NCBI RefSeq assembly: GCF_016429215.1
Contig: NZ_JAELUH010000038.1
Coordinates: 1-47,424 of the forward strand
DNA: 47,424 bases
From: Herbaspirillum sp. ASV7
GTDB lineage: Bacteria; Pseudomonadota; Gammaproteobacteria; Burkholderiales; Burkholderiaceae_D
Direction of reading: 5' to 3'
Below are positions 25,470 through 35,639 of this stretch, piece after piece (position 1 is the stretch's first letter; the number at the start of each line of letters is the position of its first letter). The position numbers were made by a program, and so were the translations under genes. The notes beneath the pieces are model-generated. The model was given only the letters and a program-made list of their open reading frames with translations. It was not told the origin of the DNA and made no database searches.

Positions 25470-25994
25470 ATGGAACGCTACACCAAACCCGCCGTCCTGC
25501 TGCACTGGCTGATTGCCCTGCTGATCATCTCGGCCTTTGGCCTGGGCCTGACCATGGTCGATATCCCCGGCCTGACACCGACCAAGCTGAAGTATTTCTC
25601 CTGGCATAAATGGCTAGGCGTGACCGTACTGGCACTGGCCTGCCTGCGCCTGCTCTGGCGCCTGACGCACAAGGCGCCGGCTTATCCGGCGCACATGCCG
25701 CAATGGCAACAATCGGCCGCCCACTGGCTGCACCTGGGCCTGTATGCCCTGATGTTCGCCATTCCCGTTTCGGGCTATTTCTACAGCCTCTCGGCCGGCG
25801 TGCCGGTGGTCTACCTGGGCGTGCTGCCGCTGCCGGTGCTGATGGCGCCCAATCCGGAACTCAAGCCCCTGCTCAAGGAACTGCACTACCTGCTCAACAT
25901 GACCATGCTGGCGGCCTTCGCCCTGCATGTCCTGGCTGCGTTGAAGCACCAATTCATCGATCGTGACAATATTCTGCGGCGCATGCTGCCGTGA
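25470..25994 (+). CDS. Cytochrome b561 family protein
   Basis: 174 residues from the ATG at 25470, which begins MERYTKPAVLLHWLIALL. The family is a di-heme b-type cytochrome of the inner membrane. Four membrane helices are seen, at about 8-30, 45-65, 85-108 and 138-160, with His residues in HWLIALL, WHKWLGV, HWLHLGLY and ALHVLAALKHQF as likely heme ligands. It is followed after 48 bases by two YceI genes, like the yceJ-yceI pair of E. coli. Its electron donor is unknown; ubiquinol is a guess from the family. There is no clear ribosome binding site. Confidence 0.9.
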   Translation: MERYTKPAVLLHWLIALLIISAFGLGLTMVDIPGLTPTKLKYFSWHKWLGVTVLALACLRLLWRLTHKAPAYPAHMPQWQQSAAHWLHLGLYALMFAIPVSGYFYSLSAGVPVVYLGVLPLPVLMAPNPELKPLLKELHYLLNMTMLAAFALHVLAALKHQFIDRDNILRRMLP

Positions 25995-26042
25995 GCGGCA
26001 GGCCGATTTCTTCATAGTGCTCGTTTTTCAACGGAACCCGAT

Positions 26043-26606
26043 ATGACCTTCACCCGACTCATCAAACCGACCCTGCTGGCGCTGGCCGCCGCTTCCCTGG
26101 CTAGCGTTGCCCAAGCTGCCCCGCTCAAGGTGGATGCCGCCAAGAGCAGCGTCAATGCCACCTTCAAGCAACTCAACGTGCCGGTGGACGCCAAGTTCAA
26201 GAAATTCACCGCCACCATCGACTTCGACGCCGCCAAGCCGACCGAGGGTAAGGCCAGCGTGGAAATCGACGTCACCAGCTTCGACCTGGGCGAAGCCGAA
26301 TACAACAAGGAAGTGCAGAAGAAGGAATGGTTCAACACGGCCCAATTCCCCAAGGCCAGCTTCGTGGCCACCAGCATCAAGCCGGCCGCCGGTGGCAAGT
26401 TCGATGTCAGCGGCAAGTTGACCATCAAGGGCAAGAGCGCCGATGTCAGCTTCCCGCTGACCGTGAAGAAGGAAGGCGCGACCCAGGTCTTTGATGGCGT
26501 GCTGCCCATCAAGCGCCTGACCTACAACATCGGCGAAGGTGAATGGAAAGACACCGGCATGGTGGCCGATGAAGTCTCCATCAAGTTCCACATCGTCGCC
26601 CAGTAA
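26043..26606 (+). CDS. YceI family periplasmic protein (copy 1)
   Basis: 187 residues. The signal peptide spans 1-25 (cleavage after SVAQA). The mature part is a YceI lipocalin-like barrel, with opening strand LKVDAAKSSVNATFKQL, FDLGEAEYNKEVQKKEWFN, and the later GKLTIKGKSADVSFPLTV. YceI barrels bind polyisoprenoid lipids. Proximity to cytochrome b561 suggests the pair works on quinone-like lipids at the membrane, which is inference. No Cys is present. It differs clearly from copy 2, so the two are old paralogues. Confidence 0.92.
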   Translation: MTFTRLIKPTLLALAAASLASVAQAAPLKVDAAKSSVNATFKQLNVPVDAKFKKFTATIDFDAAKPTEGKASVEIDVTSFDLGEAEYNKEVQKKEWFNTAQFPKASFVATSIKPAAGGKFDVSGKLTIKGKSADVSFPLTVKKEGATQVFDGVLPIKRLTYNIGEGEWKDTGMVADEVSIKFHIVAQ

Positions 26607-26699
26607 TCCCCGCAAGACATAACAGGTTTTCCGCGCCAGAACGTCCCGCCGCCGGGTGGGCTTTCCCAGCGTTTCTCTCACCTCAAGGAAATGAATCAC

Positions 26700-27275
26700 A
26701 TGAAACTGAACCACCTCCTGCTCGCCCTGGTTGCCGCTGGCGCCGCTGTTTCCGCCAACGCTGCCGATACCTACAGCATCGATCCCAGCCACACCTATCC
26801 CAGCTTCGAAGCTGATCACATGGGTGTGTCCGTGTGGCGCGGCAAGTTCACCAAGACCAGCGGCACCGTGACCCTGGACCGCGCCGCCAAGACCGGCACC
26901 GTCGACATCGTGGTGGACGCCTCCTCCATCGACTTCGGCATGGGCAAGATGAATGACCACGCCAAGAGCGCCGACATGTTCGACGTGGCCAAGTACCCGA
27001 CCGCCGAATACAAGGGTACCGCCATCAAGTTCAATGGTGACAAGCCGGCCTCGGTGGAAGGCACCCTGACCCTGCACGGCGTGACCAAGCCGGTGACCCT
27101 GACCATCAACAAGTTCACCTGCATCCAGCACCCCATGCTCAAGCGTGAAGTCTGCGGCGCCGACGCCTCGGCCACCTTCAACCGTGCCGACTTCGGTGTC
27201 GACTACGGTGCCAAGTACGGTTTCAACACCGAGACCAAGCTGGCCATCCAGGTCGAAGCCATCAAGACCAACTGA
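26700..27275 (+). CDS. YceI family periplasmic protein (copy 2)
   Basis: 191 residues from the ATG at 26700; an ATG at 26691 has the AAGGA site too close and is rejected. The signal peptide spans 1-21 (cleavage after VSANA). The mature part begins [20 protein letters not shown], the classic YceI opening. It also has [30 protein letters not shown] and [10 protein letters not shown]. It has two cysteines (FTCIQ and EVCGAD) that copy 1 lacks; they could form a periplasmic disulfide. It is the last gene of the b561-yceI-yceI run and is followed by a terminator. Confidence 0.93.
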   Translation: MKLNHLLLALVAAGAAVSANAADTYSIDPSHTYPSFEADHMGVSVWRGKFTKTSGTVTLDRAAKTGTVDIVVDASSIDFGMGKMNDHAKSADMFDVAKYPTAEYKGTAIKFNGDKPASVEGTLTLHGVTKPVTLTINKFTCIQHPMLKREVCGADASATFNRADFGVDYGAKYGFNTETKLAIQVEAIKTN

Positions 27276-27322
27276 TCCGCCTTTCAGGAGCCAGCCCGAG
27301 GGGCGGCTCCGGGCAATCCGGG

Positions 27323-27354
27323 AAAGCCGATGCGATAATGCATCGGCTTTTTTT
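27323..27354 (+). terminator. Intrinsic terminator after yceI copy 2
   Basis: AAAGCCGATGC pairs perfectly with GCATCGGCTTT around GATAAT, followed by more T. Confidence 0.92.
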
Positions 27355-27488
27355 GTTTGCACGCCTTGCTTGCGATCATGGAGAAACACCCTCGCAAGCC
27401 GCACAATGGCTCGCATTCGCCGTTTTGCTGCCCTGCAAAACTTTTAAAAACGCGCTAATCTAGCGCCGTTCCCCAAGGAGCAAGTAGC

Positions 27489-28124
27489 ATGTCGTTAGCA
27501 GACCTACGTAAAGACTACAGCCGCGCCAGTTTGTCCGAACTCGATGCCGCCGCCGATCCGATCGACCAGTTTGCCCTCTGGTTCGACGAGGCGAGCAAGG
27601 CACAGATTCCCGAGCCCAATGCCATGAGCGTGGCCACGGTCGGACGCGATGGACGACCATCCTCGCGCATCGTGCTGATCAAGCAATTCGACCAGCGCGG
27701 CTTTACCTGGTTTACCAATTACGACAGTCGCAAGGGTGTCGATGTGATCGACAATCCCTATGTCGCGCTGCTGTTCCACTGGGTCGAACTGGAACGCCAG
27801 GTTCGCATCGAAGGAAAGATAGAGCGCGTCAGCCCGGAAGAAAGTGACGCCTACTTCTACAGTCGCCCGCTGGCCAGCCAGCTGGGAGCGATTGCATCGC
27901 ACCAGAGCCAGACCGTGGCCGACCGCGAGACGCTTGAACGGCAATACGAAGCGACAAAGCAGCAATTCGGGGAACATCCATCCCGTCCCGCGCACTGGGG
28001 CGGCTACCGAGTCGTTCCCGAACGCATTGAATTCTGGCAAGGCCGCCCCTCTCGCATGCACGACCGCGTGCTCTACACACGCGACGGCAACGGGCAATGG
28101 CAGCGACTGCGCCTGCAGCCCTGA
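27489..28124 (+). CDS. pdxH: Pyridoxamine 5'-phosphate oxidase PdxH
   Basis: 211 residues. PdxH uses FMN and oxygen to convert pyridoxine or pyridoxamine 5'-phosphate to pyridoxal 5'-phosphate. Family segments are [20 protein letters not shown] (46-65), FTNYDSRKG (FMN binding), the [16 protein letters not shown] motif at about 125-140 and the C-terminal signature [12 protein letters not shown] with RLQP at the end. An AAGGAG site precedes the ATG. It is co-directional with cfa, 60 bases apart. It complements pdxA in this window. Cytoplasmic. Confidence 0.97.
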   Translation: MSLADLRKDYSRASLSELDAAADPIDQFALWFDEASKAQIPEPNAMSVATVGRDGRPSSRIVLIKQFDQRGFTWFTNYDSRKGVDVIDNPYVALLFHWVELERQVRIEGKIERVSPEESDAYFYSRPLASQLGAIASHQSQTVADRETLERQYEATKQQFGEHPSRPAHWGGYRVVPERIEFWQGRPSRMHDRVLYTRDGNGQWQRLRLQP

Positions 28125-28184
28125 CGACACTTCAACGCCTGGCAGGGCTGTTAAGCATTCACGTCACTAACGCGGAGGAAAATC

Positions 28185-29390
28185 GTGTTTTGGGAAAAGA
28201 AGCTTGACGCCTGGGTAGAAAACATTCGCAACGTATCGGCCCTGCCACTGCGGCTGGTGCTGTGGAACGGACAGCAGTACGACTTCAGCACGGGGACGCC
28301 CGAGGTCACCCTGAAGGTCCCCCACGCATCAGCCATCACTTCACTGCTCTCCCCCTCTCTGGCCAATCTCGGCGAAGCCTATGTCGAAGGCAAGATCGAG
28401 GTCGAAGGCAAGGTCAAGAGCGTCATCAGCGTGGCCAATGCGCTGGCCGCCAATACCCTCAAGGCCGAAGGCCGGCTGGGGCGCCTGGTGCGCAACGTCA
28501 CCCACACCAAAAAGCGTGACGCCGAGGCGATCCAGTATCACTACGACGTCTCCAACGACTTCTACAAGCTGTTCCTGGACGAGAACATGGTCTATTCCTG
28601 CGCCTACTTCGAGAACGGCGACGAGGACCTTGCCACGGCACAGATCAAGAAGATCGACCACATCCTGGAGAAGATCCAGCTCAAGCCTGGCCAGACCCTG
28701 CTCGATATCGGCTGTGGCTGGGGTGCGCTGGTGCTGCGCGCGGCACAGAAGTATGGCGCGCGCTGCGTGGGCGTGACACTATCCAAGAACCAGTATGCCC
28801 TGGCGCGCGAACGGGTCGAGCGCGCCGGGCTGTCGGACCGCATCGAGATCCGCCTGCAGGACTATCGCGACGTGACCGGCAGCTTCGACCGCATCACCAG
28901 CGTGGGCATGTTCGAGCACGTCGGCATCAAGAACCTGCCAGCCTACTTCCGCCAGATCAATACCTTGCTGGCCGACGGCGGCATGGCGATGAACCACGGC
29001 ATCACCTCCACCGATGTGGACAACGGCGAGTCCCCCTACGGCGCCGGCGAATTCATCGACAAGTACGTATTCCCGGCCGGCGAGCTGCCGCATATCAGCA
29101 CCGTGCTCAAGACCATGCAGGAAGGCGGGCTGGAAGCCTTCGACGTGGAAAACCTGCGGCGTCACTATGCGCGCACCTGCGGCATCTGGGCCGACAATTT
29201 CGAGGCCAACGCCGATGCCATCCATGGCGTCACCGACGACAAGCACTACCGTATCTGGCGCGTCTACCTGGCTGGCAGTGCCTATGGTTTCGAGCGTGAC
29301 TGGATCTCGCTGTACCAGGTCGTCTGCACCAAGGCCGCCAGCAGCGCGCAGACGCTGCCGTGGTCGCGCAACTACATCTATCGCAAATAG
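28185..29390 (+). CDS. cfa: Cyclopropane-fatty-acyl-phospholipid synthase
   Basis: 401 residues. It adds a methylene group from S-adenosylmethionine to double bonds of membrane phospholipid acyl chains, usually in stationary phase or acid. The start is GTG, with a strong CGGAGGAAA site. An N-terminal lipid-binding region spans about 1-110. Then come QYHYDVSNDFYKLFLD, MVYSCAYF, the SAM motif LLDIGCGWGALVLRAA at about 171-186 and TSVGMFEHVG. A terminator follows at 29407. Peripheral membrane protein. Confidence 0.95.
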   Translation: MFWEKKLDAWVENIRNVSALPLRLVLWNGQQYDFSTGTPEVTLKVPHASAITSLLSPSLANLGEAYVEGKIEVEGKVKSVISVANALAANTLKAEGRLGRLVRNVTHTKKRDAEAIQYHYDVSNDFYKLFLDENMVYSCAYFENGDEDLATAQIKKIDHILEKIQLKPGQTLLDIGCGWGALVLRAAQKYGARCVGVTLSKNQYALARERVERAGLSDRIEIRLQDYRDVTGSFDRITSVGMFEHVGIKNLPAYFRQINTLLADGGMAMNHGITSTDVDNGESPYGAGEFIDKYVFPAGELPHISTVLKTMQEGGLEAFDVENLRRHYARTCGIWADNFEANADAIHGVTDDKHYRIWRVYLAGSAYGFERDWISLYQVVCTKAASSAQTLPWSRNYIYRK

Positions 29391-29406
29391 CCCCTCGTCA
29401 CTCCCC

Positions 29407-29442
29407 AAAAAAAAACGGGCATGCCATGGCATGCCCGTTTTC
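29407..29442. terminator. Bidirectional intrinsic terminator between cfa and msrA
   Basis: AAAACGGGCATGCC and GGCATGCCCGTTTT form a perfect palindrome with A- and T-runs; it serves both convergent genes. Confidence 0.92.
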
Positions 29443-29464
29443 ATTCATTACCTGTCCCACAGGC

Positions 29465-29998
<534 letters not shown>

Positions 29999-30200
29999 GA
30001 TGATCTCCCGTTTCGAGTTGCTCTGGATGAAACTCTAACCCAAAAAGTCTGGCTGCGTACGGTCCAAGTGGGGGAGCGATGGTTCGCCGCCACGAAGGCA
30101 AGAGTCATCGGTATCCGTTATCATGTGCATATTCCTACGCCAGCTCGTCATCGAAGCAATGTGATCACCCGGCGTCCCCCCTATCCATCCCAGATTTCCG

Positions 30201-30710
30201 ATGAACACACGTTTTCCGCGCACCGAGACGCGTCAGTTCGACGCCGCGCATTTTCGACAGGCCCTGTCCCAGTTTGCCACCGGCGTCACCGTCATCACCA
30301 CCCGGCTGGCTGATGGCACGCTTCTGGGCCTGACGGCCAGCTCCTTCAACTCGGTCTCGCTGGAGCCGCCGCTGGTGCTGTGGAGCCTGGGCAGCAAGGC
30401 CAACAGCATGCCGGTCTTCTCAGGCAATTCGCATTACGTCATCAATATCCTCGGCGCCGACCAGGCCCACCTGGCGCAGCAGTTCGCCAGCAAGATGGAG
30501 AACCGTTTCGAGGGTGTCGGCTATTCGTTTTCACGCACCGGCCAGCCGGTTCTGGACGGCGTATCGGCCTGGTTCGAATGCCACAACCGCAGCCAGTATC
30601 CGGAGGGCGATCACGTCATCTTCGTCGGCGAGGTGGAGCATTGCGAAGTCGATCCGCAAGCCGCCCTGGTATTCCACAACGGCCGCTTCACCAGGACCGA
30701 TACGCTCTGA
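30201..30710 (+). CDS. Flavin reductase family protein
   Basis: 169 residues, an FMN-binding split-barrel protein of the type that supplies reduced flavin to two-component monooxygenases. Family features are FATGVTVITTRLADG (26-40), the GLTASSFNSVSLEPPLVLWS block (43-62), YVINILGADQ and GDHVIFVGEVEHCE. No monooxygenase partner lies nearby, so its client is unknown. It is monocistronic with its own terminator. There is no clear ribosome binding site at the ATG, yet this start fits the family length. Confidence 0.9.
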   Translation: MNTRFPRTETRQFDAAHFRQALSQFATGVTVITTRLADGTLLGLTASSFNSVSLEPPLVLWSLGSKANSMPVFSGNSHYVINILGADQAHLAQQFASKMENRFEGVGYSFSRTGQPVLDGVSAWFECHNRSQYPEGDHVIFVGEVEHCEVDPQAALVFHNGRFTRTDTL

Positions 30711-30729
30711 ACCCCGGCCTGCCCAAAAC

Positions 30730-30756
30730 AAAAAAGCGCCCGATGGGCGCTTTTTC
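30730..30756. terminator. Intrinsic terminator between flavin reductase and ompW
   Basis: AAAGCGCCC pairs with GGGCGCTTT around GAT, with A-run and T-run flanks; it suits both convergent genes. Confidence 0.9.
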
Positions 30757-30775
30757 ATTGCGACAGACAAGTTGC

Positions 30776-31525
30776 TTAGAACTTGTAGCCCACCGACAGG
30801 AAGCTCACGATCGGGTTGATCGTCAGGCTGGTGCTGGAGTGGGTGGTGCCACCGGCAGCTGCCGGCAGGTTGGTGGTGATGTCGGCATTGGTCTTGATCG
30901 CCACATACGAGACCGACAGCGACAGCGACCAGTTCTTGTCGATGTTGTAGGTCGCACCCAGGTTCAGCACCGGCGCCCAGGACGAGCTCAGGTTGGCGGT
31001 GGAGCTGGCCGTGGTCACGGCACCACCGGTGTACTTGCTGGAGAGGGCCTGCTGGAAGCCGCTGTTGAGCTGGATGCTGTCATACCAGACATAGCTCACA
31101 CCGGCGCCCACGAAGGGACGGAACTTGCTGTTGGCGTCGCCAAAGTACCACTTGGCCACGATCGCCGGGCTCCACTGCTTGGCGCTGCCAATCTGGCCGA
31201 CACCGGCGATGGTGCCCGTGCCATTGAGGTTGAAGGTCGGCGGGATGCCCAGGTCAGCCGTCAGTGCGAAGTTGTCGGTGAAGAAGTGCGTGAACGCCAC
31301 GCCCAGGGTATCGGCGTTGGACACGGTCGAACCCGAGCCTGCGATAGGACCGGCACCGGGGCCATCATTCTTGGTCAGGACATCGCTGGAATCCTGAGGT
31401 GCCAGGTGGAACCAGCCGACGTTGACGATGTTGCTGCCAGCGCTTTGCGCCATGGCCGGGGCAGCAAAAGCTGCCATCACGGACAGTGCGGCGATTTTGG
31501 GCAAGAAGGAAGTGTGTTTCTGCAT
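30776..31525 (-). CDS. ompW: OmpW family outer-membrane protein
   Basis: 249 residues from the ATG at 31525 with a GGAG site; a TTG four codons earlier is rejected. The signal peptide spans 1-27 (cleavage after APAMA). OmpW is an eight-stranded barrel thought to pass small hydrophobic molecules. Barrel strands alternate through NIVNVGWFHLAP, the PPTFNL segment, SPAIVAKWYFGDANSKFRPF with GAGVSYVWY, and the final strand PIVSFLSVGYKF ending in Phe, as BAM substrates do. The GVAFTHFFTDNFALTADLG segment is typical of the family. It is monocistronic. Confidence 0.93.
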   Translation of the reverse strand: MQKHTSFLPKIAALSVMAAFAAPAMAQSAGSNIVNVGWFHLAPQDSSDVLTKNDGPGAGPIAGSGSTVSNADTLGVAFTHFFTDNFALTADLGIPPTFNLNGTGTIAGVGQIGSAKQWSPAIVAKWYFGDANSKFRPFVGAGVSYVWYDSIQLNSGFQQALSSKYTGGAVTTASSTANLSSSWAPVLNLGATYNIDKNWSLSLSVSYVAIKTNADITTNLPAAAGGTTHSSTSLTINPIVSFLSVGYKF

Positions 31526-31886
31526 TGCTGTCTCCAAGAGTTGCGGGCTGTGCCCGGATTTTTATTCCCGACGCTGGCGTGTGACGGGATCTATCTTCAC
31601 GGCTGGTTACCGTTTTTCATTTTTTAACGTAACTAGGCTTAACCAAACGGAACCGAGAGTCAGCCTGGATTTACGCCGGCGAAACAAAAAGAACGCACGT
31701 GCTATTTGGTGGAGATACTATGCCAGCTTTGTCACAGTTTGTATAGGAGTTGTGAAGAGCACGACCGTGCTTGTCTGCTTTTGGCAACCGCGTACTGACT
31801 GCAAAGTCAGTACGGAGCCAAGAGCAGCAAATGGCGGGAAAAGAAAGGCGCGATCCGGGAATGGATGGCCTGGATGACTGACCAGA
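31526..31886. other. 361-base gap between ompW and the Sua5 gene, AT-richer than surroundings
   Basis: It should hold the ompW promoter (minus strand), but no good -35/-10 pair is seen. Near 31792-31813 GTACTGACT and AGTCAGTAC form a perfect 9-bp hairpin with a GCAA loop. A smaller AGCACG/CGTGCT palindrome is at about 31758-31771. Neither has a U-run. No credible gene is present: the open frames read across ompW's antisense strand. The sua5 3' end on the minus strand faces this region. Confidence 0.45.
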
Positions 31887-32927
31887 TCAGCCCAGGCTGG
31901 CCAGCAATCCTTGCGAGTCGAAGGCGGCCCGGCGCAAGCGGTCATTGACGCCTTGCCAGTCGTCCGACCCCGGTAGCGCTTCCACGACGATGACGTCGAC
32001 ACCGGCATGATCCATGTCGCGCAGCGCGGCATAGAGGTCATGGGCATAGGCATCGGCAGTCTCGGGCATGGGCCGCGTCACGGCCACTATGGGGGATGTT
32101 TGCAGGCGGCAGATCAGGGCCACTTTCTTGCCGCCTGCGACCAGCTTCTCCAGCACCTGCGGCAGCGCATCCGGGCTGACCTGCACCACCGGCGTATGCG
32201 GCGCATAGTGCGCGTCGAGCGTACCGGAGGCACGCGGTGCGGAGGCATCGGGGCTGGACAAGGGCACACCCAGTACGGCGGCAATACGCTCGGCGCTGAT
32301 CTGGCCGGGGCGCAGCAGCACCGGTCCATGGGTGTCGATACGGGAGAGATCGACGATGGTCGATTCGATGCCCACTTCGCTCTGGCCACCATCGAGCACG
32401 TAATCGACCAGGCTGTCGGCATCGCTGCCGAATTCCTCGCGCACGTGCTCGGCCGTGGTCGGACTGACGTGGCCGAACTTGTTGGCCGAGGGGCCGGCGA
32501 TACCGCCCTTGCCGCCACGGAATTCACGCAACAGGGCTTGCGCCACCGGATGCGAGGGACAACGCAGGCCCACCGAATCCTGTCCACCGGCCACGGCATC
32601 GGGGATGTGCGCGGCGCGCTTGAGGATCAGGGTCAAGGGCCCCGGCCAGAAAGAAGCGATCAGCCGGCGCGCTTGCACCGGCACCGAGGCTGCCCAGTAG
32701 CCGATATCGGCTTCGGGCGACACGTGCACGATCACCGGGTGATTGGCCGGACGTCCCTTGGCCGCATAGATGGCGGCAATCGCGGCCGGGTTCTCGGCAT
32801 CGCCACCGAGTCCGTAGACGGTCTCGGTAGGAAACGCCACCAGACCGCCCTGCTCCAGCTTGCGGGCGGCATGCATGATGGCCGCAGCATCGATATGCAC
32901 ACTGGAGGAAGTGCTCTTGTCGTTCAT
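31887..32927 (-). CDS. L-threonylcarbamoyladenylate synthase, Sua5 type
   Basis: 346 residues, the long Sua5 form rather than the roughly 190-residue TsaC form. It makes threonylcarbamoyl-AMP from threonine, bicarbonate and ATP for the t6A37 modification of ANN-decoding tRNAs. The YrdC domain spans about 12-210: FPTETVYGLGGDA, IYAAKGRPANHPVIVHV, FWPGPLTLIL, the SVGLRCPSHPVA segment and GPSANKFGHVSPTTAEHV. The C-terminal Sua5 domain spans about 225-346, after RASGTLDAHYAPHTPV. It lies 15 bases after purK and is the last gene of the purC-purE-purK run. Cytoplasmic. Confidence 0.95.
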   Translation of the reverse strand: MNDKSTSSSVHIDAAAIMHAARKLEQGGLVAFPTETVYGLGGDAENPAAIAAIYAAKGRPANHPVIVHVSPEADIGYWAASVPVQARRLIASFWPGPLTLILKRAAHIPDAVAGGQDSVGLRCPSHPVAQALLREFRGGKGGIAGPSANKFGHVSPTTAEHVREEFGSDADSLVDYVLDGGQSEVGIESTIVDLSRIDTHGPVLLRPGQISAERIAAVLGVPLSSPDASAPRASGTLDAHYAPHTPVVQVSPDALPQVLEKLVAGGKKVALICRLQTSPIVAVTRPMPETADAYAHDLYAALRDMDHAGVDVIVVEALPGSDDWQGVNDRLRRAAFDSQGLLASLG

Positions 32928-32942
32928 CGCCCTGTCCCTGCC

Positions 32943-34157
32943 TTACAGCGCAATGCCGAGGATGGCGCAGGCCGCAGCCAACTGCTGCTGCGCGGCTTCC
33001 AGCGTGGCACCGGTGAAGGTGACGTGTCCCATCTTGCGGCCACGGCGGGCCTCGGCCTTGCCATACAGGTGCAGATGCGCACCCGGCAGCGCCAGCACCT
33101 GATCCCAGGCCGGCTCGCGTTGGGTGTTGCCTTCGCCTTCGTACCAGACATCGCCCAGGATGTTCAACATCACCGACGGCGAATGCTGGCGCGTATCGCC
33201 CAGCGGCAGGCGCGCCATGGCGCGGGCCTGCTGTTCGAACTGGCTGGTGACGCAGGCGTCGATGGTGTAGTGGCCACTGTTGTGCGGACGCGGCGCCATC
33301 TCGTTGACCACCAGCGTGCCATCGTCGAGCACGAAGAACTCGATGCACAGCACGCCCACGTACTGCAACGCGCCGATGATCTGCAGCGCCGCCTGCTGGG
33401 CGCGCGCGGCGGCATCAGCCTTGATGTTGGGACCGGGGACGGTGGTGGTGAAGAGGATGCCATCGCGATGCACGTTCTCGGCGATCGGATAGACCACGGC
33501 CTGGCCATCGTGACCACGCGCGACCAGCACCGAGACCTCGTAGGCCAGCGGCAGCATCTTCTCCAGTACGCAGGTCACGCCCTTCATGTCGGCGAAGGCG
33601 CTGCGCACTTCGTCCACGCTGCGCACGCGCACCTGGCCCTTGCCGTCATAGCCCATGCGGGCGGTCTTGAGGATGCCGGGCAAGAGGCCGGCATCGAGTC
33701 CATCGATATCGGCGGCGCTGTTGATCACCAGGTGCGGTGCCGGCAGCACACCCGAGCGCGACGCGCATTCGGTGAAGAAGGCCTTCTCTGCAGTGCGGTC
33801 CTGCGCAATCGACACACCTGACGCGGCCGGTGCGACGAAGGTCTGGCCGGCCAGCGTGGCCAGACTCTGCGCCGAGACGTTCTCGAACTCGGTGGTCACG
33901 GCAGCACACAGCTTGCCCAGCTCGGTCAGGGCCTGACCATCCTCATAGGCAGCATTGATGAGGCGATCAGCGACCTGTCCGGCCGGACAGTCGGCATCGG
34001 CCTCCAGCACGGCGACCTTGAAACCCATGCTCTGTGCGGCATGGGCAAACATGCGGCCCAACTGGCCGCCACCCATCACGCCCAGCCAGGTGGCGGGCGT
34101 GGTGGAAGGCACGGCGGCGCGCGCGGCCGCCGTAGGGGATGCAAACTGCGAGGTCAT
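32943..34157 (-). CDS. purK: N5-carboxyaminoimidazole ribonucleotide synthase PurK
   Basis: 404 residues. With ATP and bicarbonate it makes N5-CAIR from AIR in purine synthesis. The first 20 residues are extra compared with the core, which begins [21 protein letters not shown]-grasp features follow, with [12 protein letters not shown], the [13 protein letters not shown] block ([10 protein letters not shown]) and [20 protein letters not shown], the family signature. Its ATG overlaps the purE stop by 4 bases (ATGA), so translation is probably coupled. A start at an internal Met (MGGGQLG) would cut the fold. Cytoplasmic. Confidence 0.96.
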   Translation of the reverse strand: MTSQFASPTAAARAAVPSTTPATWLGVMGGGQLGRMFAHAAQSMGFKVAVLEADADCPAGQVADRLINAAYEDGQALTELGKLCAAVTTEFENVSAQSLATLAGQTFVAPAASGVSIAQDRTAEKAFFTECASRSGVLPAPHLVINSAADIDGLDAGLLPGILKTARMGYDGKGQVRVRSVDEVRSAFADMKGVTCVLEKMLPLAYEVSVLVARGHDGQAVVYPIAENVHRDGILFTTTVPGPNIKADAAARAQQAALQIIGALQYVGVLCIEFFVLDDGTLVVNEMAPRPHNSGHYTIDACVTSQFEQQARAMARLPLGDTRQHSPSVMLNILGDVWYEGEGNTQREPAWDQVLALPGAHLHLYGKAEARRGRKMGHVTFTGATLEAAQQQLAAACAILGIAL

Positions 34158-34651
34158 ACAGGCAACTTCATGTCGAGAGCGACTTGCGTCTGGGTCTTGC
34201 GGAAGGCTTCCAGCTTCTCAGCCAGCGCCGCGTCAGTGGTGGCCAGCATGGCGATGGCCGACAGCGCCGCATTGGCAGCACCGGCTTCGCCGATGGCGTA
34301 GGTGGCCACCGGAATGCCCTTGGGCATCTGCACGATGGACAACAGCGAATCTTCGCCACGCAGGTACTTGGAGGGCACCGGCACGCCCAGCACCGGCACG
34401 ATGGTCTTGGCGGCAATCATGCCCGGCAGGTGGGCAGCGCCACCGGCACCGGCGATGATGGCGCGCAGGCCGCGCGCACGGGCGCTTTCGGCATAGGCAA
34501 ACATCTGGTCCGGCATGCGGTGCGCGGAAATCACCTGGGCTTCAAAAGGCACGCCGAAGTCCTTCAGGATGGCGACCGCATTCTGCATCACCTCCCAGTC
34601 CGAGGACGAGCCCATGACCACGCCCACCACGGGCTTGACGGTATCGCTCAT
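34154..34651 (-). CDS. purE: N5-carboxyaminoimidazole ribonucleotide mutase PurE (class I)
   Basis: 165 residues. It moves the carboxyl group of N5-CAIR to give CAIR, the step after PurK; having both genes shows the bacterial class I route. Motifs are [14 protein letters not shown] (10-23), the [11 protein letters not shown] substrate loop and [14 protein letters not shown]. An AAGGA site lies 8 bases upstream. It is 4 bases after purC and overlaps purK. Confidence 0.97.
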   Translation of the reverse strand: MSDTVKPVVGVVMGSSSDWEVMQNAVAILKDFGVPFEAQVISAHRMPDQMFAYAESARARGLRAIIAGAGGAAHLPGMIAAKTIVPVLGVPVPSKYLRGEDSLLSIVQMPKGIPVATYAIGEAGAANAALSAIAMLATTDAALAEKLEAFRKTQTQVALDMKLPV

Positions 34652-34655
34652 GATC

Positions 34656-35552
34656 TCAGTCCTTCAGCTTGTTGCCGGTCAGGCGCTCCAGCGCTTCGCG
34701 GTACTTGGCGCCGGTCTTGTCGATGACGTCGGCCGGCAGCGGCGGCGCCGGCGGGGTCTTTTGCCAGCCGTCGACGGTTTCCAGGTAGTCGCGCACGAAC
34801 TGCTTGTCAAAGGACGGCGGCGAGATACCGACCTGGTAGCTGTCGGCCGGCCAGAAGCGCGAGGAGTCGGCGGTCAGCACTTCATCCATCAGGTGCAGCA
34901 CGCCATTGTCATCCAGGCCGAACTCGAACTTGGTGTCGGCGATGATGATGCCGCGGGTGGCGGCGTAGTCGGCGGCTTCCTTGTAGAGCTGGATGGCGAC
35001 GTCGCGGATCTTGTGCGCCAGCTCGGTGCCGATGCGCTTCTCGGTTTCCTCGAAGCTGATGTTTTCGTCGTGTTCGCCCAGGTCGGCCTTGGCGGCCGGG
35101 GTGAAGATCGGCTGTTCCAGCTTGGAAGCCTGTTGCAGGCCGGCCGGCAGCTGGATGCCGCAGATCGCGCCGGTAGCCTGGTAATCCTTCCAGCCGGAAC
35201 CGATGATGTAGCCGCGCACCACCGCTTCCACCAGGATGGGCTTCAAGCGCTTGGCCACCACGGCGCGTCCGCGCACCTGTTCCACTTCGGCCGGGCTCAC
35301 CACCGACTCCGGATCCACGCCGGTGAGGTGATTGGGCACGATATGGCCGAGCTTCTCGAACCAGAAATCGCTCATCTGGTTCAAGACCTTGCCCTTGCCG
35401 GGGATCGGTTCGTTCATGATGACATCGAAGGCCGACAGGCGATCGGTGGTCACGATCAACAGCTTGTCGTCACCGACGGCGTAGTTTTCGCGGACCTTGC
35501 CGGTGCCCAGCAGGGGCAGGGAAGTGATCGAGGATTTGTACAGACTGCTCAT
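34656..35552 (-). CDS. purC: Phosphoribosylaminoimidazole-succinocarboxamide synthase PurC
   Basis: 298 residues, the longer SAICAR synthase form. It joins CAIR and aspartate with ATP. The N-terminus has [20 protein letters not shown], then [19 protein letters not shown], the [13 protein letters not shown] signature and [12 protein letters not shown]. It leads purC-purE-purK-sua5, and a terminator of the fba transcript lies just upstream, so it should have its own promoter. That promoter is not obvious in the 87-base gap. The ribosome binding site is weak. Confidence 0.97.
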   Translation of the reverse strand: MSSLYKSSITSLPLLGTGKVRENYAVGDDKLLIVTTDRLSAFDVIMNEPIPGKGKVLNQMSDFWFEKLGHIVPNHLTGVDPESVVSPAEVEQVRGRAVVAKRLKPILVEAVVRGYIIGSGWKDYQATGAICGIQLPAGLQQASKLEQPIFTPAAKADLGEHDENISFEETEKRIGTELAHKIRDVAIQLYKEAADYAATRGIIIADTKFEFGLDDNGVLHLMDEVLTADSSRFWPADSYQVGISPPSFDKQFVRDYLETVDGWQKTPPAPPLPADVIDKTGAKYREALERLTGNKLKD

Positions 35553-35569
35553 GATGGTCTTTTCGTAAA

Positions 35570-35604
35570 GTCAAAAACCGGAACCGCCGTGTTCAGGGCG
35601 ATTC
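35570..35604 (-). terminator. Intrinsic terminator after fba
   Basis: On the minus strand ACCGGAA-T-CGCC pairs with GGCG-G-TTCCGGT around CTGAACAC, followed by TTTTTG. One mismatch is internal. It separates the glycolytic genes from the purine genes. Confidence 0.75.
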
Positions 35605-35639
35605 CGGTCGGTTAGTGCCGGCGCTTGGTTTCCCAGCGC

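Noticed and set aside
32007..33821. Plus-strand frame opposite sua5 and purK
   Set aside because: Spans two real genes in antisense and has no domain.
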